Source of the DNA: Anaerolineaceae bacterium UBA5838 | Lineage (GTDB): Bacteria > Chloroflexota > Anaerolineae > Anaerolineales > Anaerolineaceae | Length of the DNA stretch: 7,180 nt | NCBI GenBank assembly: GCA_002432795.1 | Contig: DJGU01000130.1 | Span: forward strand, 1 to 7,180 | Reading direction: 5' to 3' | Shown here: positions 1 to 5,855 of the stretch, in pieces | Layout of the letters: each line of letters opens with the position of its first letter | Position numbering within the stretch: position 1 is the first letter of the stretch | The notes under the pieces: model-generated | Database searches by the model: none | Told to the model about the DNA's origin: nothing | What the model saw: the letters and a program-made list of their open reading frames with translations, nothing else | Program-made: the position numbers and the translations under genes

Positions 1-176
1 TACCTTTTTGCAGTGGAGTCATTTGTTGGGAAGCTTTTTTCAGGGCACTAAAATGAGAAACCCCAGTGTGACTTTTATAAACAAAATTTTGTAGCGGGTA
101 TCCAATCCGCTGTGTTAGTCTTTACCTTTACTACATCGCATGTTATTGGAGGGCTGGCACGGAACAGTAGCTATTG
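1..176. other. Intergenic region downstream of the HD-domain gene, no gene seen
   Basis: I see no credible coding region in this stretch; it follows the stop codon of the minus-strand HD-domain gene. Two small symmetric elements lie side by side: a perfect 12-bp palindrome (ACAAAATTTTGT, 81-92) and a short hairpin with arms 93-98 and 106-111 (AGCGGG/TCCGCT, one G-T pair, 7-nt loop). Read on the minus strand, the hairpin is followed by the A/T-rich palindrome. It could serve as a weak transcription end for the HD gene, but there is no clean U-tract, so I do not call a terminator. The neighbour to the left is outside the window. Confidence 0.5.
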
Positions 177-677
177 TTAAAACACCTTTTCCACCAGCCG
201 TCTGTACTCCTGCCAGGCGGGATAATGCGCTAACTCCACGGTCGCATCGGCGACGGCGCGATAATACCAAGCATGCATCTTGGGGTCATGCTGGTTGAAA
301 CGCTCCCAAAGTTCGTCGCCAATTGCCAGGTGATCCCGGTATATAGCGCGAATGTTGGAGAGCTTGTCTGCGAGGGCGATCATCTTCACAGCGATATCCC
401 TCTCATTGCTGAGATGTTCTATAGTTTCCTGCTTGCGGGTCAGCCAGGTTTCCGAAGCAGGCAGGTTTACCTGCTTGTTTTCGCTCTCTGACTTGACAAG
501 ATCAGCCACACGCGGGCCAAATTTCTCTGCAAGCTCCCCCACGGATATGTGAGCGTCTTCCAGAGTGTCGTGCAGGACCGCGGCGGCAATGATCTCCAGG
601 TCATCCGTCATGCTTGCCACAATAGCAGCAGCTTCCAGGGGGTGCAGGATGTAGGGCGTGTGCGTCCCTTTGCGCAA
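177..677 (-). CDS. HD-domain (p)ppGpp hydrolase-like protein (SpoT/MESH1 type), start uncertain
   Basis: This is a small single-domain HD phosphohydrolase resembling the hydrolase half of RelA/SpoT and the stand-alone MESH1 family. Those enzymes remove the 3'-pyrophosphate of (p)ppGpp using Mn2+; MESH1 also acts on NADPH. Counting from TTG 677, the expected metal ligands are all present: His12 (YILHP), His36-Asp37 in HDTLED (Glu40-Asp41 are the ED pair) and Asp104 (LADKLSN). There is no synthetase, TGS or ACT domain, so it is a hydrolase-only small protein, presumably cytoplasmic. The TTG start is doubtful: the frame stays open to 773, and the upstream codons encode the family's usual first helix (LEEAIIFAVGAHSGQ). 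Ordinary members begin there, so the called protein lacks about 18 residues. It lies downstream of the lipoprotein gene on the same strand and may share its transcript. The fold and family are solid; the substrate is inferred, and other nucleotides are possible. Confidence 0.82.
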   Translation of the reverse strand: MRKGTHTPYILHPLEAAAIVASMTDDLEIIAAAVLHDTLEDAHISVGELAEKFGPRVADLVKSESENKQVNLPASETWLTRKQETIEHLSNERDIAVKMIALADKLSNIRAIYRDHLAIGDELWERFNQHDPKMHAWYYRAVADATVELAHYPAWQEYRRLVEKVF

Positions 678-773
678 TTGCCCGCTGTGAGCACCAACCG
701 CAAATATGATTGCTTCCTCTAAACGTTTCGTAACCTCACCTTTTTGTAAGTGTTTATCGATATGCCTGATCGT
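678..773 (-). other. In-frame N-terminal extension of the HD gene lacking a standard start codon
   Basis: On the minus strand this segment continues the HD-protein frame without a stop from TTG 677 back to 773; a TAA sits at 776-774. It encodes the conserved first helix (KRLEEAIIFAVGAHSGQ). A Shine-Dalgarno-like AAAGGTGAG lies at 743-735, followed by GTT (734-732), ACG (731-729) and AAA. Neither GTT nor ACG is a normal start, and no ATG, GTG or TTG occurs between the stop and TTG 677. ACG 731 is one base from ATG and sits 7 nt after AAAGG; GTT 734 is one base from GTG. Either the start codon has mutated, a rare ACG start is used, or there is a sequence error. Confidence 0.6.
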
Positions 774-805
774 TTAAGCAATTTTACAGGACTGCTGAAT
801 CATGA

Positions 806-2578
806 TTACTTTTGCGCGCTCCAGCTATAAGTAGCTATGATAATGCCCGCCAGGGAACATTCCATGATACCACTTATAGAGTTTTGGCCACCGCTTTGGC
901 TTGCTGATCCATCAAACCCGCAAGTCATCGTGAAGCCGCCTTCCTCCATCTTAACGGAAAAATACACAGAGTTGCCCGCATATTGTGCATCTCCACTAAA
1001 GCCGTTTACGGTTGCCGTACCTGTGCCGGCTTCGTTGAGCTGCAATGTAACAGGCAAGCTGCCCGCTGCTTCTACACCTTCCGCAGTAGATTGCAGAACA
1101 GCACTGTTGCTATAAGTGCCAGCGAGACTGTTTGTCGTAATCGGAGCTGCTGTAGGTTCCTGTTGTCCTCCGGTCAGGGTTCCCTCTCCCTCCTCTGGAG
1201 TGTCTGTATCAAGCGCTTCCTGACTTTGATCTCCATCCTCTCCAGCCAGCTGCGCCATTTGCGCCTTAAGCTCCTGCATTTTTGCTTGAGCCTCCTCGGA
1301 ACCGACGGTATTTGCAAGTATCAACTTTGCCAAAGAGGTGCCTTCTTCTTTCGGAAGAGACAAATTTAAACCTTCCAGTGTCCTTTCGACATCCGGGAGG
1401 TTTCCTTCCATCGCGCTTATGAGCTTTGCCAGAACACGAGAGGTTGCATCCTTAGTGATTTCCACCGCAATGCCAGTAATTTTCCCTGGATTACTCCACT
1501 CCATCATCGCTTCGCCTAAGAAGGCGATCTCATCGATTGCAGAGGTCGGATCCATCGTAACCAGACCCATCACCATGGAGATTGGCTGGATCACTTCCCC
1601 AGCTTCTTTGAAGTCGACTGTTACCTGGTGATCTTCACCCAGGATGATGGAGCTGGTGGTCTGCCCAACGTCCACAATGCAGTCCACACCGCCCACGATC
1701 ACAGCTCCAGCCACCGGCACAGACATGCTACTACCAGCTAATGCGGTCAGCGTGCCGCCTCCGGTCGCAATGGTTGCCCCAACGAAAAGCCCTACCTTGC
1801 TGCCTGTCTTGTAGCCCTCCACGACGTTGATGCTGCGAGTGTACTCGGCTACCTCAGCCTGGGCTTCTTCCTGAGCGGCAGCATTGCGGATAATTTTCTG
1901 CGCCAGTTCCATTTGCTCGACGGCTGTTTTTGTGTCAGTGCCGAGCTGCTCCGCGAGTTGTTTATAACGCTGCGCTCCCCGCAACGCGTCATATTGCTTT
2001 GACAGGTTTTCAGCCCAGGTTTGCCGGTCGATCACCTGACCGGTATAACTGGCAAGAGCGATCGATGGAACATCCGATCCGCTTAAAGCAAGGTCTCCGA
2101 ATGGTGTTTGTGGTTGATAGCCAGTTGGTGCTTCCAATAATAAGATTGCCTGATCAGTGATTTGCTCAGCCTCTGAAGCGAGTGCTTCTGCGGTTTGCCA
2201 GATTGCGACCAGTTCATCCATTTGGGCTTCAAACGCCCCTTCGGGCATGGAGGTGAAATCTACCAACAAGAGCTCTTCAGTCTTCAGACGGGCATAGATG
2301 TAATACCTTAATGTCAGTGCGGTGGCTTCGTTTGCAGTTAGCAAAGGCTGCGGACCCAGATCCCGTTCAATGACGATCGGTTCTGTCTCAACAACTTCAG
2401 TTGCCGTTTGGAGAGCTTGAAGGTCGGGCTCTTGTTCTACGCCTGATGGTTTTGTTTCAGCGGGTTCCTGTTTTCCACAGGCAACAAGCCCAAAGAGGAT
2501 TACAAAAGCCAGAAGGATGGCAAGAGAATGCCTGATTGTTTTCATCACGTAAGGTTTTTGATTAAGGTGATTTTTCAT
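806..2578 (-). CDS. Secreted lipoprotein of unknown function with Gly-rich hydrophobic core and C-terminal beta-rich domain
   Basis: I do not recognise this 590-aa protein. The N-terminus is a lipoprotein signal peptide: basic residues, a hydrophobic stretch at about 19-31 and a lipobox LVAC with Cys34, so it should be lipid-anchored on the outer face of the membrane. Residues 35-75 are an acidic/proline tether. Residues 80-250 look mainly alpha-helical and rich in Ala, Gln and Glu. Residues 262-305 form a glycine-rich hydrophobic region in two segments that could be buried or membrane-associated. More helices follow to about 445, then an acidic low-complexity linker (447-480). Residues 485-590 (beginning LAGTYSNS) are short alternating strands, resembling small beta-barrel domains seen on other Gram-positive-type lipoproteins. 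ATG 2578 is preferred because AAAGGA lies 7 nt upstream; the alternative Met12 has no such site. It is followed by the HD gene after about 75 nt. Function is unknown. Confidence 0.85.
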   Translation of the reverse strand: MKNHLNQKPYVMKTIRHSLAILLAFVILFGLVACGKQEPAETKPSGVEQEPDLQALQTATEVVETEPIVIERDLGPQPLLTANEATALTLRYYIYARLKTEELLLVDFTSMPEGAFEAQMDELVAIWQTAEALASEAEQITDQAILLLEAPTGYQPQTPFGDLALSGSDVPSIALASYTGQVIDRQTWAENLSKQYDALRGAQRYKQLAEQLGTDTKTAVEQMELAQKIIRNAAAQEEAQAEVAEYTRSINVVEGYKTGSKVGLFVGATIATGGGTLTALAGSSMSVPVAGAVIVGGVDCIVDVGQTTSSIILGEDHQVTVDFKEAGEVIQPISMVMGLVTMDPTSAIDEIAFLGEAMMEWSNPGKITGIAVEITKDATSRVLAKLISAMEGNLPDVERTLEGLNLSLPKEEGTSLAKLILANTVGSEEAQAKMQELKAQMAQLAGEDGDQSQEALDTDTPEEGEGTLTGGQQEPTAAPITTNSLAGTYSNSAVLQSTAEGVEAAGSLPVTLQLNEAGTGTATVNGFSGDAQYAGNSVYFSVKMEEGGFTMTCGFDGSASQSGGQNSISGIMECSLAGIIIATYSWSAQK

Positions 2579-2656
2579 TTTTGATTCCTTTTGACAGGTT
2601 AGTATGGATTCTTTTCAAATGTTTAACAAATTACAATTCGTCAGACATTACTCTCC

Positions 2657-2662
2657 ATTATA
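2657..2662 (-). promoter_or_regulatory. Putative -10 box of the lipoprotein gene promoter
   Basis: On the minus strand the exact consensus TATAAT is read here (ATTATA on the plus strand), inside an AT-rich spacer about 80 nt upstream of the lipoprotein start. No good -35 hexamer sits 16-18 bp upstream. TTGAAA is present at 2694-2689, but with a 26-bp gap, which is too long. The gene may depend on an activator or on the AT-rich upstream DNA. A start site here would give a leader of about 70 nt. Confidence 0.45.
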
Positions 2663-2663
2663 G

Positions 2664-2688
2664 TAGAAATTTTAAATAAATATTTCTA
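2664..2688. repeat. Inverted repeat overlapping the -35 region of the lipoprotein promoter
   Basis: A perfect 7-bp inverted repeat, TAGAAAT (2664-2670) and ATTTCTA (2682-2688), is separated by 11 AT-rich bases. It begins directly upstream of the predicted -10 box and covers the position of the missing -35 element, where a repressor or activator dimer could sit. AT-rich DNA produces such repeats by chance quite easily, so this is only a candidate operator. Confidence 0.3.
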
Positions 2689-2751
2689 TTTCAAAGGTCA
2701 GTTTTACTATTGTTCTACGTGATTTTAGAATGGTTTTTCAACACGGCTTAG

Positions 2752-3057
2752 CTAGGCTTCCAGGATGACACCATAAACCATACCCGCAATAAAACTAATA
2801 TGATCCTGGAAACCGGTGGAGCTGTAAAAAGCGAAGGATACTAAAAGCCCCAGAAATGCCCCGCGTAGCAAATTCTTGCTTTTGCTCGTCGTGTTCCAGG
2901 GAGCTCCTACCGCTAAACCGATGATGACCCGGTTGAACCATAGAGCGAAAATGAAAGTTGGTGAAGCCGTTCCGCCTGAGCGCAAGTATGCCCCAACCAC
3001 GCAGAAAATTCCCAGGACTGCCCCGCCAATCAGCGCTAACTTCAATCTTTTGGTCAT
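2752..3057 (-). CDS. Small multi-pass membrane protein of unknown function
   Basis: This 101-aa, highly hydrophobic protein has about three to four transmembrane helices: residues 7-24, 34-51, 64-80 and a short final one near 87-99. Two Lys/Arg residues near the N-terminus (TKRLK) suggest a cytoplasmic N-terminus by the positive-inside rule, and the loop at 54-64 is basic (TTSKSKNLLR). I see no catalytic, metal-binding or transporter motif. The ATG at 3057 is supported by AAAGG 6 nt upstream (GAAAGGTGAATT before ATG). The reading frame is clean and distinct from the overlapping alternative frames. The gene is divergent from the dehydrogenase/Etf operon and lies 173 nt upstream of the lipoprotein gene on the same strand. 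No function can be assigned from sequence alone. Confidence 0.75.
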   Translation of the reverse strand: MTKRLKLALIGGAVLGIFCVVGAYLRSGGTASPTFIFALWFNRVIIGLAVGAPWNTTSKSKNLLRGAFLGLLVSFAFYSSTGFQDHISFIAGMVYGVILEA

Positions 3058-3085
3058 AATTCACCTTTCTCGGTCTATAACAAAT

Positions 3086-3098
3086 TACCCAATTGGTA
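3086..3098. repeat. Short palindromic element TACC-N5-GGTA near the membrane-protein gene start
   Basis: TACC (3086-3089) and GGTA (3095-3098) flank CAATT, and the core CCAATTGG (3089-3096) is a perfect 8-bp palindrome. It lies about 30 nt upstream of the start of the 101-aa membrane-protein gene, where an operator would interfere with its promoter or leader. The site is short, so chance occurrence is quite possible. Confidence 0.25.
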
Positions 3099-3118
3099 GA
3101 AAAAAGCTTGTCTTTAAA

Positions 3119-3141
3119 TGGTATCACTTTTCTTCATACCA
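3119..3141. repeat. Inverted repeat TGGTAT-N11-ATACCA in the divergent spacer
   Basis: A perfect 6-bp inverted repeat (TGGTAT 3119-3124, ATACCA 3136-3141) encloses a pyrimidine-rich 11-nt spacer. The half-site spacing of about 17 bp is compatible with a dimeric regulator binding near the divergent promoters. The half-site GGTA/TACC also occurs in the element at 3086-3098, so the same factor might bind both. No regulator gene is complete in this window. Confidence 0.3.
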
Positions 3142-3306
3142 AAACTGCTTTAGGCCATATTCAAATTGTTCCCAACCCCTCATGCCATCTCAATCAACTC
3201 TGCTTGACTGCCTGGTTGTGGGGAGGTTTTGAGGTTTATAGGTTAAAAGATATTTCCAATAAGGCAGGCAAAGCAAAACTACAAGCATCATTACCTAAAT
3301 TTTGCG

Positions 3307-3312
3307 TATACT
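3307..3312 (+). promoter_or_regulatory. Weak candidate -10 box for the dehydrogenase/Etf operon
   Basis: TATACT matches the -10 consensus at five of six positions and lies 40 nt upstream of the dehydrogenase ATG. No recognisable -35 hexamer occurs 16-18 bp upstream, so the assignment is tentative. Confidence 0.22.
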
Positions 3313-3352
3313 TACAAAACTGGCATCTGGGACTGGGAAGGAATGAACACTA

Positions 3353-4999
3353 ATGCACGAGATTTATTCAAAAACTGCGCCTGAGGCGGACTTCTCTCAA
3401 GTCAAACGGATTGAGGGATTTGCGACCATCCAGGCCGAGTATTCCGCGTATCTCAGTGATGAATCCAAGTTATCCGCCAAGCCATTCGACTACCTGTTCT
3501 TCCCAAAGAGTGAGAGTGAACTTGCCGCAGTCGTGAAGTGGCTAAACATGCAAAAGATTCCCTTTACCGTTGCGGGTGCCCGTACTGGTCTGGTTGGGGG
3601 CTGTGTGCCTGCGGAAGGAGCGCTGATCTCGCTTGAGTTTCTGGATAAGGTCCTTGAAGTCTACCGGGACGAGCTTTCAGGCGAATGGAGGATCAAGGCG
3701 CAGACAAGCGTCAGCCTGAAGAACCTGGACAGCATGTTGAGGGTCAAACAGATACCCTTGCTTGAACAGAATCCCGATGAAGCGATTCGCAGGCACTACG
3801 CAGAATTCAGGGAGGATCCTGACCAATACTTTTACCCCCCTGACCCGACCGAAATGAGCGCCTCGTTGGGCGGCTCTGTGGTCACCAACGCTTCCGGCGC
3901 CAGGACCTACCGATACGGGCCAACGCGCGCGTGGGTTCGGGGAATGCGCGTGTTTTTGGCGAACGGCGAATACCTGGATATTCCAAGAGGGAAATACTTT
4001 GCCTCACGCGAAGGGAAGTTCATTGTTTGCGATTCCAAGGGCGGCGCCGTGCCACTCACTATTCCAGATTACCCACTGCCCCGCACGAAAAGCACCGCTG
4101 GATTTTACACCGCTCCGCAGATGGATTTGATCGACCTGTTTATTGGCTCCGAAGGTGTTTTGGGGATTGTCACAAGCGTGGATGTTGCGCTACTCCGGCG
4201 GGAAGACAAGGTTTCGATCATCCAGTTCTTGGATTCTGACGAGCAGGCTGTCACTTTAGCGGACGCGTTGCGGTCCGAAGATCGCATCCGACTGGACTTT
4301 CTCGAGTTTTACTCAGGCAACGCTTTGGATCTGCTCAGGCGTTTGCAGCGCGAAGAACCATCCACGGTAGGAATGCCGCCAATTCCAGAAGACGCTAGAG
4401 CTGCAGTATTTTTTGAGATGAGCTTTGATCCGCACCAGGAAGATTTGGATTTCTCCATCCTTGAAGCGGTTATCGATGGCTGTGGGGGCAGCCTTGAGCG
4501 TTCGTGGGCGGGGTATGAGAGCCGGGAATTGGATCGTTTCAAGGTCTTCCGGCACATGGTCCCCGAGACAATCAACAGCATCATTGCTGAAAGAAAGAAG
4601 CAATATCCAGGTATTCATAAGTTGGGCACGGACATGGCTGTGCCAGATGGTCACATGCGCGAGATGTGGGATTTGTATCGATCGCGCTGCGAAGAACTGC
4701 AGCTGGAATGGTGCGCCTTCGGGCACATTGGCAACAACCACATCCACGTCAACATCCTGCCCAGGAACCTGGAGGAACTGGAAAAAGGCATGCAGCTCTA
4801 TGAGATTTTCGCGCAAAGAGCGGTTGAACTTGGCGGCTCGGTCTCAGCGGAGCACGGCATCGGCAAGATCAAAGCCAAGTTTCTCAAACTTATGTTCACT
4901 CCGGAACAAATAGACCAGATGAGAAGCGTCAAGAAAGCCCTGGACCCGCAAAATTTGTTGAATCCCAACGACATTTTTCCGGTTGAGGTGACCGCATGA
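3353..4999 (+). CDS. FAD-binding 2-hydroxyacid (probably D-lactate type) dehydrogenase, GlcD/Dld family, Etf-linked
   Basis: This 548-aa flavoprotein of the GlcD/Dld (VAO/PCMH-fold) family oxidises 2-hydroxyacids to 2-oxoacids. The FAD domain shows VAGARTGLVGG (73-83), the long FAD/pyrophosphate segment YPPDPTEMSASLGGSVVTNA (161-180) running on to the conserved RYGP (187-190), and GSEGVLGIVT (265-274). The C-terminal domain has GHIGNNHIHVN (457-467) and SAEHGIGK (498-505); the histidines and Glu500-His501 are the family's metal/substrate residues. It ends with the typical LDPQNLLNPNDIF. There is no CCG/Fe-S domain. It is about 50-90 residues longer than usual GlcD proteins; extra sequence seems to lie near 135-165 and 210-255. 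ATG 3353 is preceded by GAAGGA with a 10-nt gap. Its stop overlaps etfB by 4 nt (ATGA), so EtfAB is very probably its electron partner, as in LDH/Etf of A. woodii. The substrate is inferred: lactate first, then glycolate, 2-hydroxyglutarate or other hydroxyacids. Confidence 0.88.
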   Translation: MHEIYSKTAPEADFSQVKRIEGFATIQAEYSAYLSDESKLSAKPFDYLFFPKSESELAAVVKWLNMQKIPFTVAGARTGLVGGCVPAEGALISLEFLDKVLEVYRDELSGEWRIKAQTSVSLKNLDSMLRVKQIPLLEQNPDEAIRRHYAEFREDPDQYFYPPDPTEMSASLGGSVVTNASGARTYRYGPTRAWVRGMRVFLANGEYLDIPRGKYFASREGKFIVCDSKGGAVPLTIPDYPLPRTKSTAGFYTAPQMDLIDLFIGSEGVLGIVTSVDVALLRREDKVSIIQFLDSDEQAVTLADALRSEDRIRLDFLEFYSGNALDLLRRLQREEPSTVGMPPIPEDARAAVFFEMSFDPHQEDLDFSILEAVIDGCGGSLERSWAGYESRELDRFKVFRHMVPETINSIIAERKKQYPGIHKLGTDMAVPDGHMREMWDLYRSRCEELQLEWCAFGHIGNNHIHVNILPRNLEELEKGMQLYEIFAQRAVELGGSVSAEHGIGKIKAKFLKLMFTPEQIDQMRSVKKALDPQNLLNPNDIFPVEVTA

Positions 5000-5796
5000 A
5001 GATCGTTGTGTGTGTAAAGCAAGTTCCCGAAGTTACCAACGTGCAGGTGGACCCCAAAACCGGCACCCTGATCCGTGAAGGCGTGAAATCCATTCTGAAC
5101 CCATTCTGCGAGTATGCTCTGGATCATGCCGTTCGGATCAAGGATCGCTTTCAAGACGTCTCGATCACGGTGGTTTCGATGGGTCCGCCTCAAGCCAGGG
5201 ACGTGCTGATGCGAAGCTTTGAGTTGGGGGCGGATGAAGGCATTCTGATCACAGATCGCAAATTCGCTGGGGCGGATACCTGGGCTACCTCCCTCACCCT
5301 GGCAGAGGCAATTCGGATTGTTGTACTGGATTATGACCTGGTGCTGGTGGGTAAGCAGGCCATCGACGGCGATACCGCTCAGGTCGGCCCGGAAATCGCG
5401 GAAATACTCGGTTTGCCCCAGATCACATACGCAGTTGATGTGACACTTGCGAGTACCCGAAGGCAAGTCAGAGTGACCCAGGAAGTCGAAAAAGGTTATG
5501 AAGTAATCGAAGCCAGCCTGCCAGCCCTGGTCACTTGCAGCAAGGGTGAGGTCGTAAGGCGCGCGCCTTCGTTTAAGGATGTCATCAATGCCCGCCAGAA
5601 ACCGATCCGGTTAGTGAGTGCCAGTGATTTGCAGATCCCGGAGGAACAATTGGGCTTGCAGGGTTCATACACGCAGGTGGTGAAGGTCTTCCCGCCGCCG
5701 GCTAAAAAGTCCAACCTCTTGCTGCAAAACCTGGAAGCAGCGGATGCTGCCAGGGAAATATTTGGGTTCTTGAAAGAAAAACGGTTTGTCGAATGA
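4996..5796 (+). CDS. etfB: Electron transfer flavoprotein beta subunit, bifurcating type
   Basis: This 266-aa EtfB is the normal length for the family. It shows the opening MKIVVCVKQVPE, the NPFCEYAL segment (35-42), VSMGPPQARDVL (60-71), GADEGILITDR (78-88) and the nucleotide-binding signature VGKQAIDGDTAQVGP (118-132). It ends with the SKGEVVRRAPSF/ARQKPI region (182-204) and a C-terminal arm that should reach toward EtfA and the dehydrogenase. The GKQAIDGDTAQVGPEIAE form is shared with EtfB of bifurcating Bcd/Etf and LDH/Etf complexes, where EtfB holds the FAD that receives or gives electrons to NAD(H), instead of the AMP seen in mitochondrial-type Etf. The usual Asp of NPxD is Cys38 here. 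The start overlaps the dehydrogenase stop as ATGA, and GAGGTG (4985-4990) lies 5 nt before the ATG, so translation is coupled and subunit ratios are probably matched. Confidence 0.93.
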   Translation: MKIVVCVKQVPEVTNVQVDPKTGTLIREGVKSILNPFCEYALDHAVRIKDRFQDVSITVVSMGPPQARDVLMRSFELGADEGILITDRKFAGADTWATSLTLAEAIRIVVLDYDLVLVGKQAIDGDTAQVGPEIAEILGLPQITYAVDVTLASTRRQVRVTQEVEKGYEVIEASLPALVTCSKGEVVRRAPSFKDVINARQKPIRLVSASDLQIPEEQLGLQGSYTQVVKVFPPPAKKSNLLLQNLEAADAAREIFGFLKEKRFVE

Positions 5797-5855
5797 GCAT
5801 CGATTTAACGAGCAATCAGACTACTGATAGGAATGGACGCAAGCAATCATGTTGA
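5793..5855 (+). CDS. Possible 20-codon mini-ORF bridging etfB and etfA (translational coupling)
   Basis: The short ORF starts with an ATG that overlaps the etfB stop (ATGA, 5793-5796) and ends in a TGA at 5853-5855, just inside the etfA start (ATG 5849-5851). It encodes a 20-residue polar peptide (begins MSIDLTSNQ, ends GRKQSC) with no recognisable motif. EtfA's own start has no well-spaced Shine-Dalgarno; the nearest AGGA (5829-5832) is 16 nt away. Ribosomes finishing this mini-ORF would stop right at the etfA ATG, so a coupling role is reasonable. The peptide itself may be meaningless, and chance cannot be excluded for such a short frame. Confidence 0.3.
   Translation: MSIDLTSNQTTDRNGRKQSC

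Larger units (their letters stand above)
3058..3352. other. Divergent intergenic region between the membrane-protein gene and the dehydrogenase/Etf operon
   Basis: This 295-bp spacer must carry the promoters for both flanking transcription units. Open stretches in it (for example 3093-3353 on the plus strand) lack a ribosome binding site and look like chance translations rather than genes. The left third carries two small inverted repeats, listed separately, close to the start of the minus-strand gene. The right end has TATACT at 3307-3312 and a Shine-Dalgarno GAAGGA at 3337-3342, 10 nt before the dehydrogenase ATG. I see no riboswitch, tRNA or long repeat. Confidence 0.5.

Noticed and set aside
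774..803. Nine-codon frame starting at ATG 803 (minus), in frame with the HD gene
   Set aside because: It ends at TAA 776-774 before the conserved HD sequence and has no obvious ribosome binding site. The Shine-Dalgarno at 743-735 points to a start further downstream, so this is not the missing N-terminus.
798..807. 10-bp palindrome AATCATGATT at the end of the lipoprotein gene
   Set aside because: It has no loop and no T-tract, so it does not form a terminator. It is short enough to be chance.
2795..3127. 110-codon minus-strand frame overlapping the 101-aa membrane protein
   Set aside because: The overlapping frame 2752-3057 has a good ribosome binding site and clear transmembrane pattern; this one has neither.
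3093..3353. 86-codon plus-strand frame ending at the dehydrogenase start
   Set aside because: It has no ribosome binding site and no recognisable motif, and it lies over the divergent promoter region. It is most likely a chance open frame.
4313..4816. 167-codon minus-strand frame inside the dehydrogenase gene
   Set aside because: It is antisense to a conserved flavoprotein domain, without a start signal or family resemblance.
4798..5466. 222-codon minus-strand frame antisense to the dehydrogenase end and etfB
   Set aside because: It is fully covered by two well-supported genes with conserved motifs. Its translation is rich in Cys, His and Asn without domain features, as expected of an antisense shadow.
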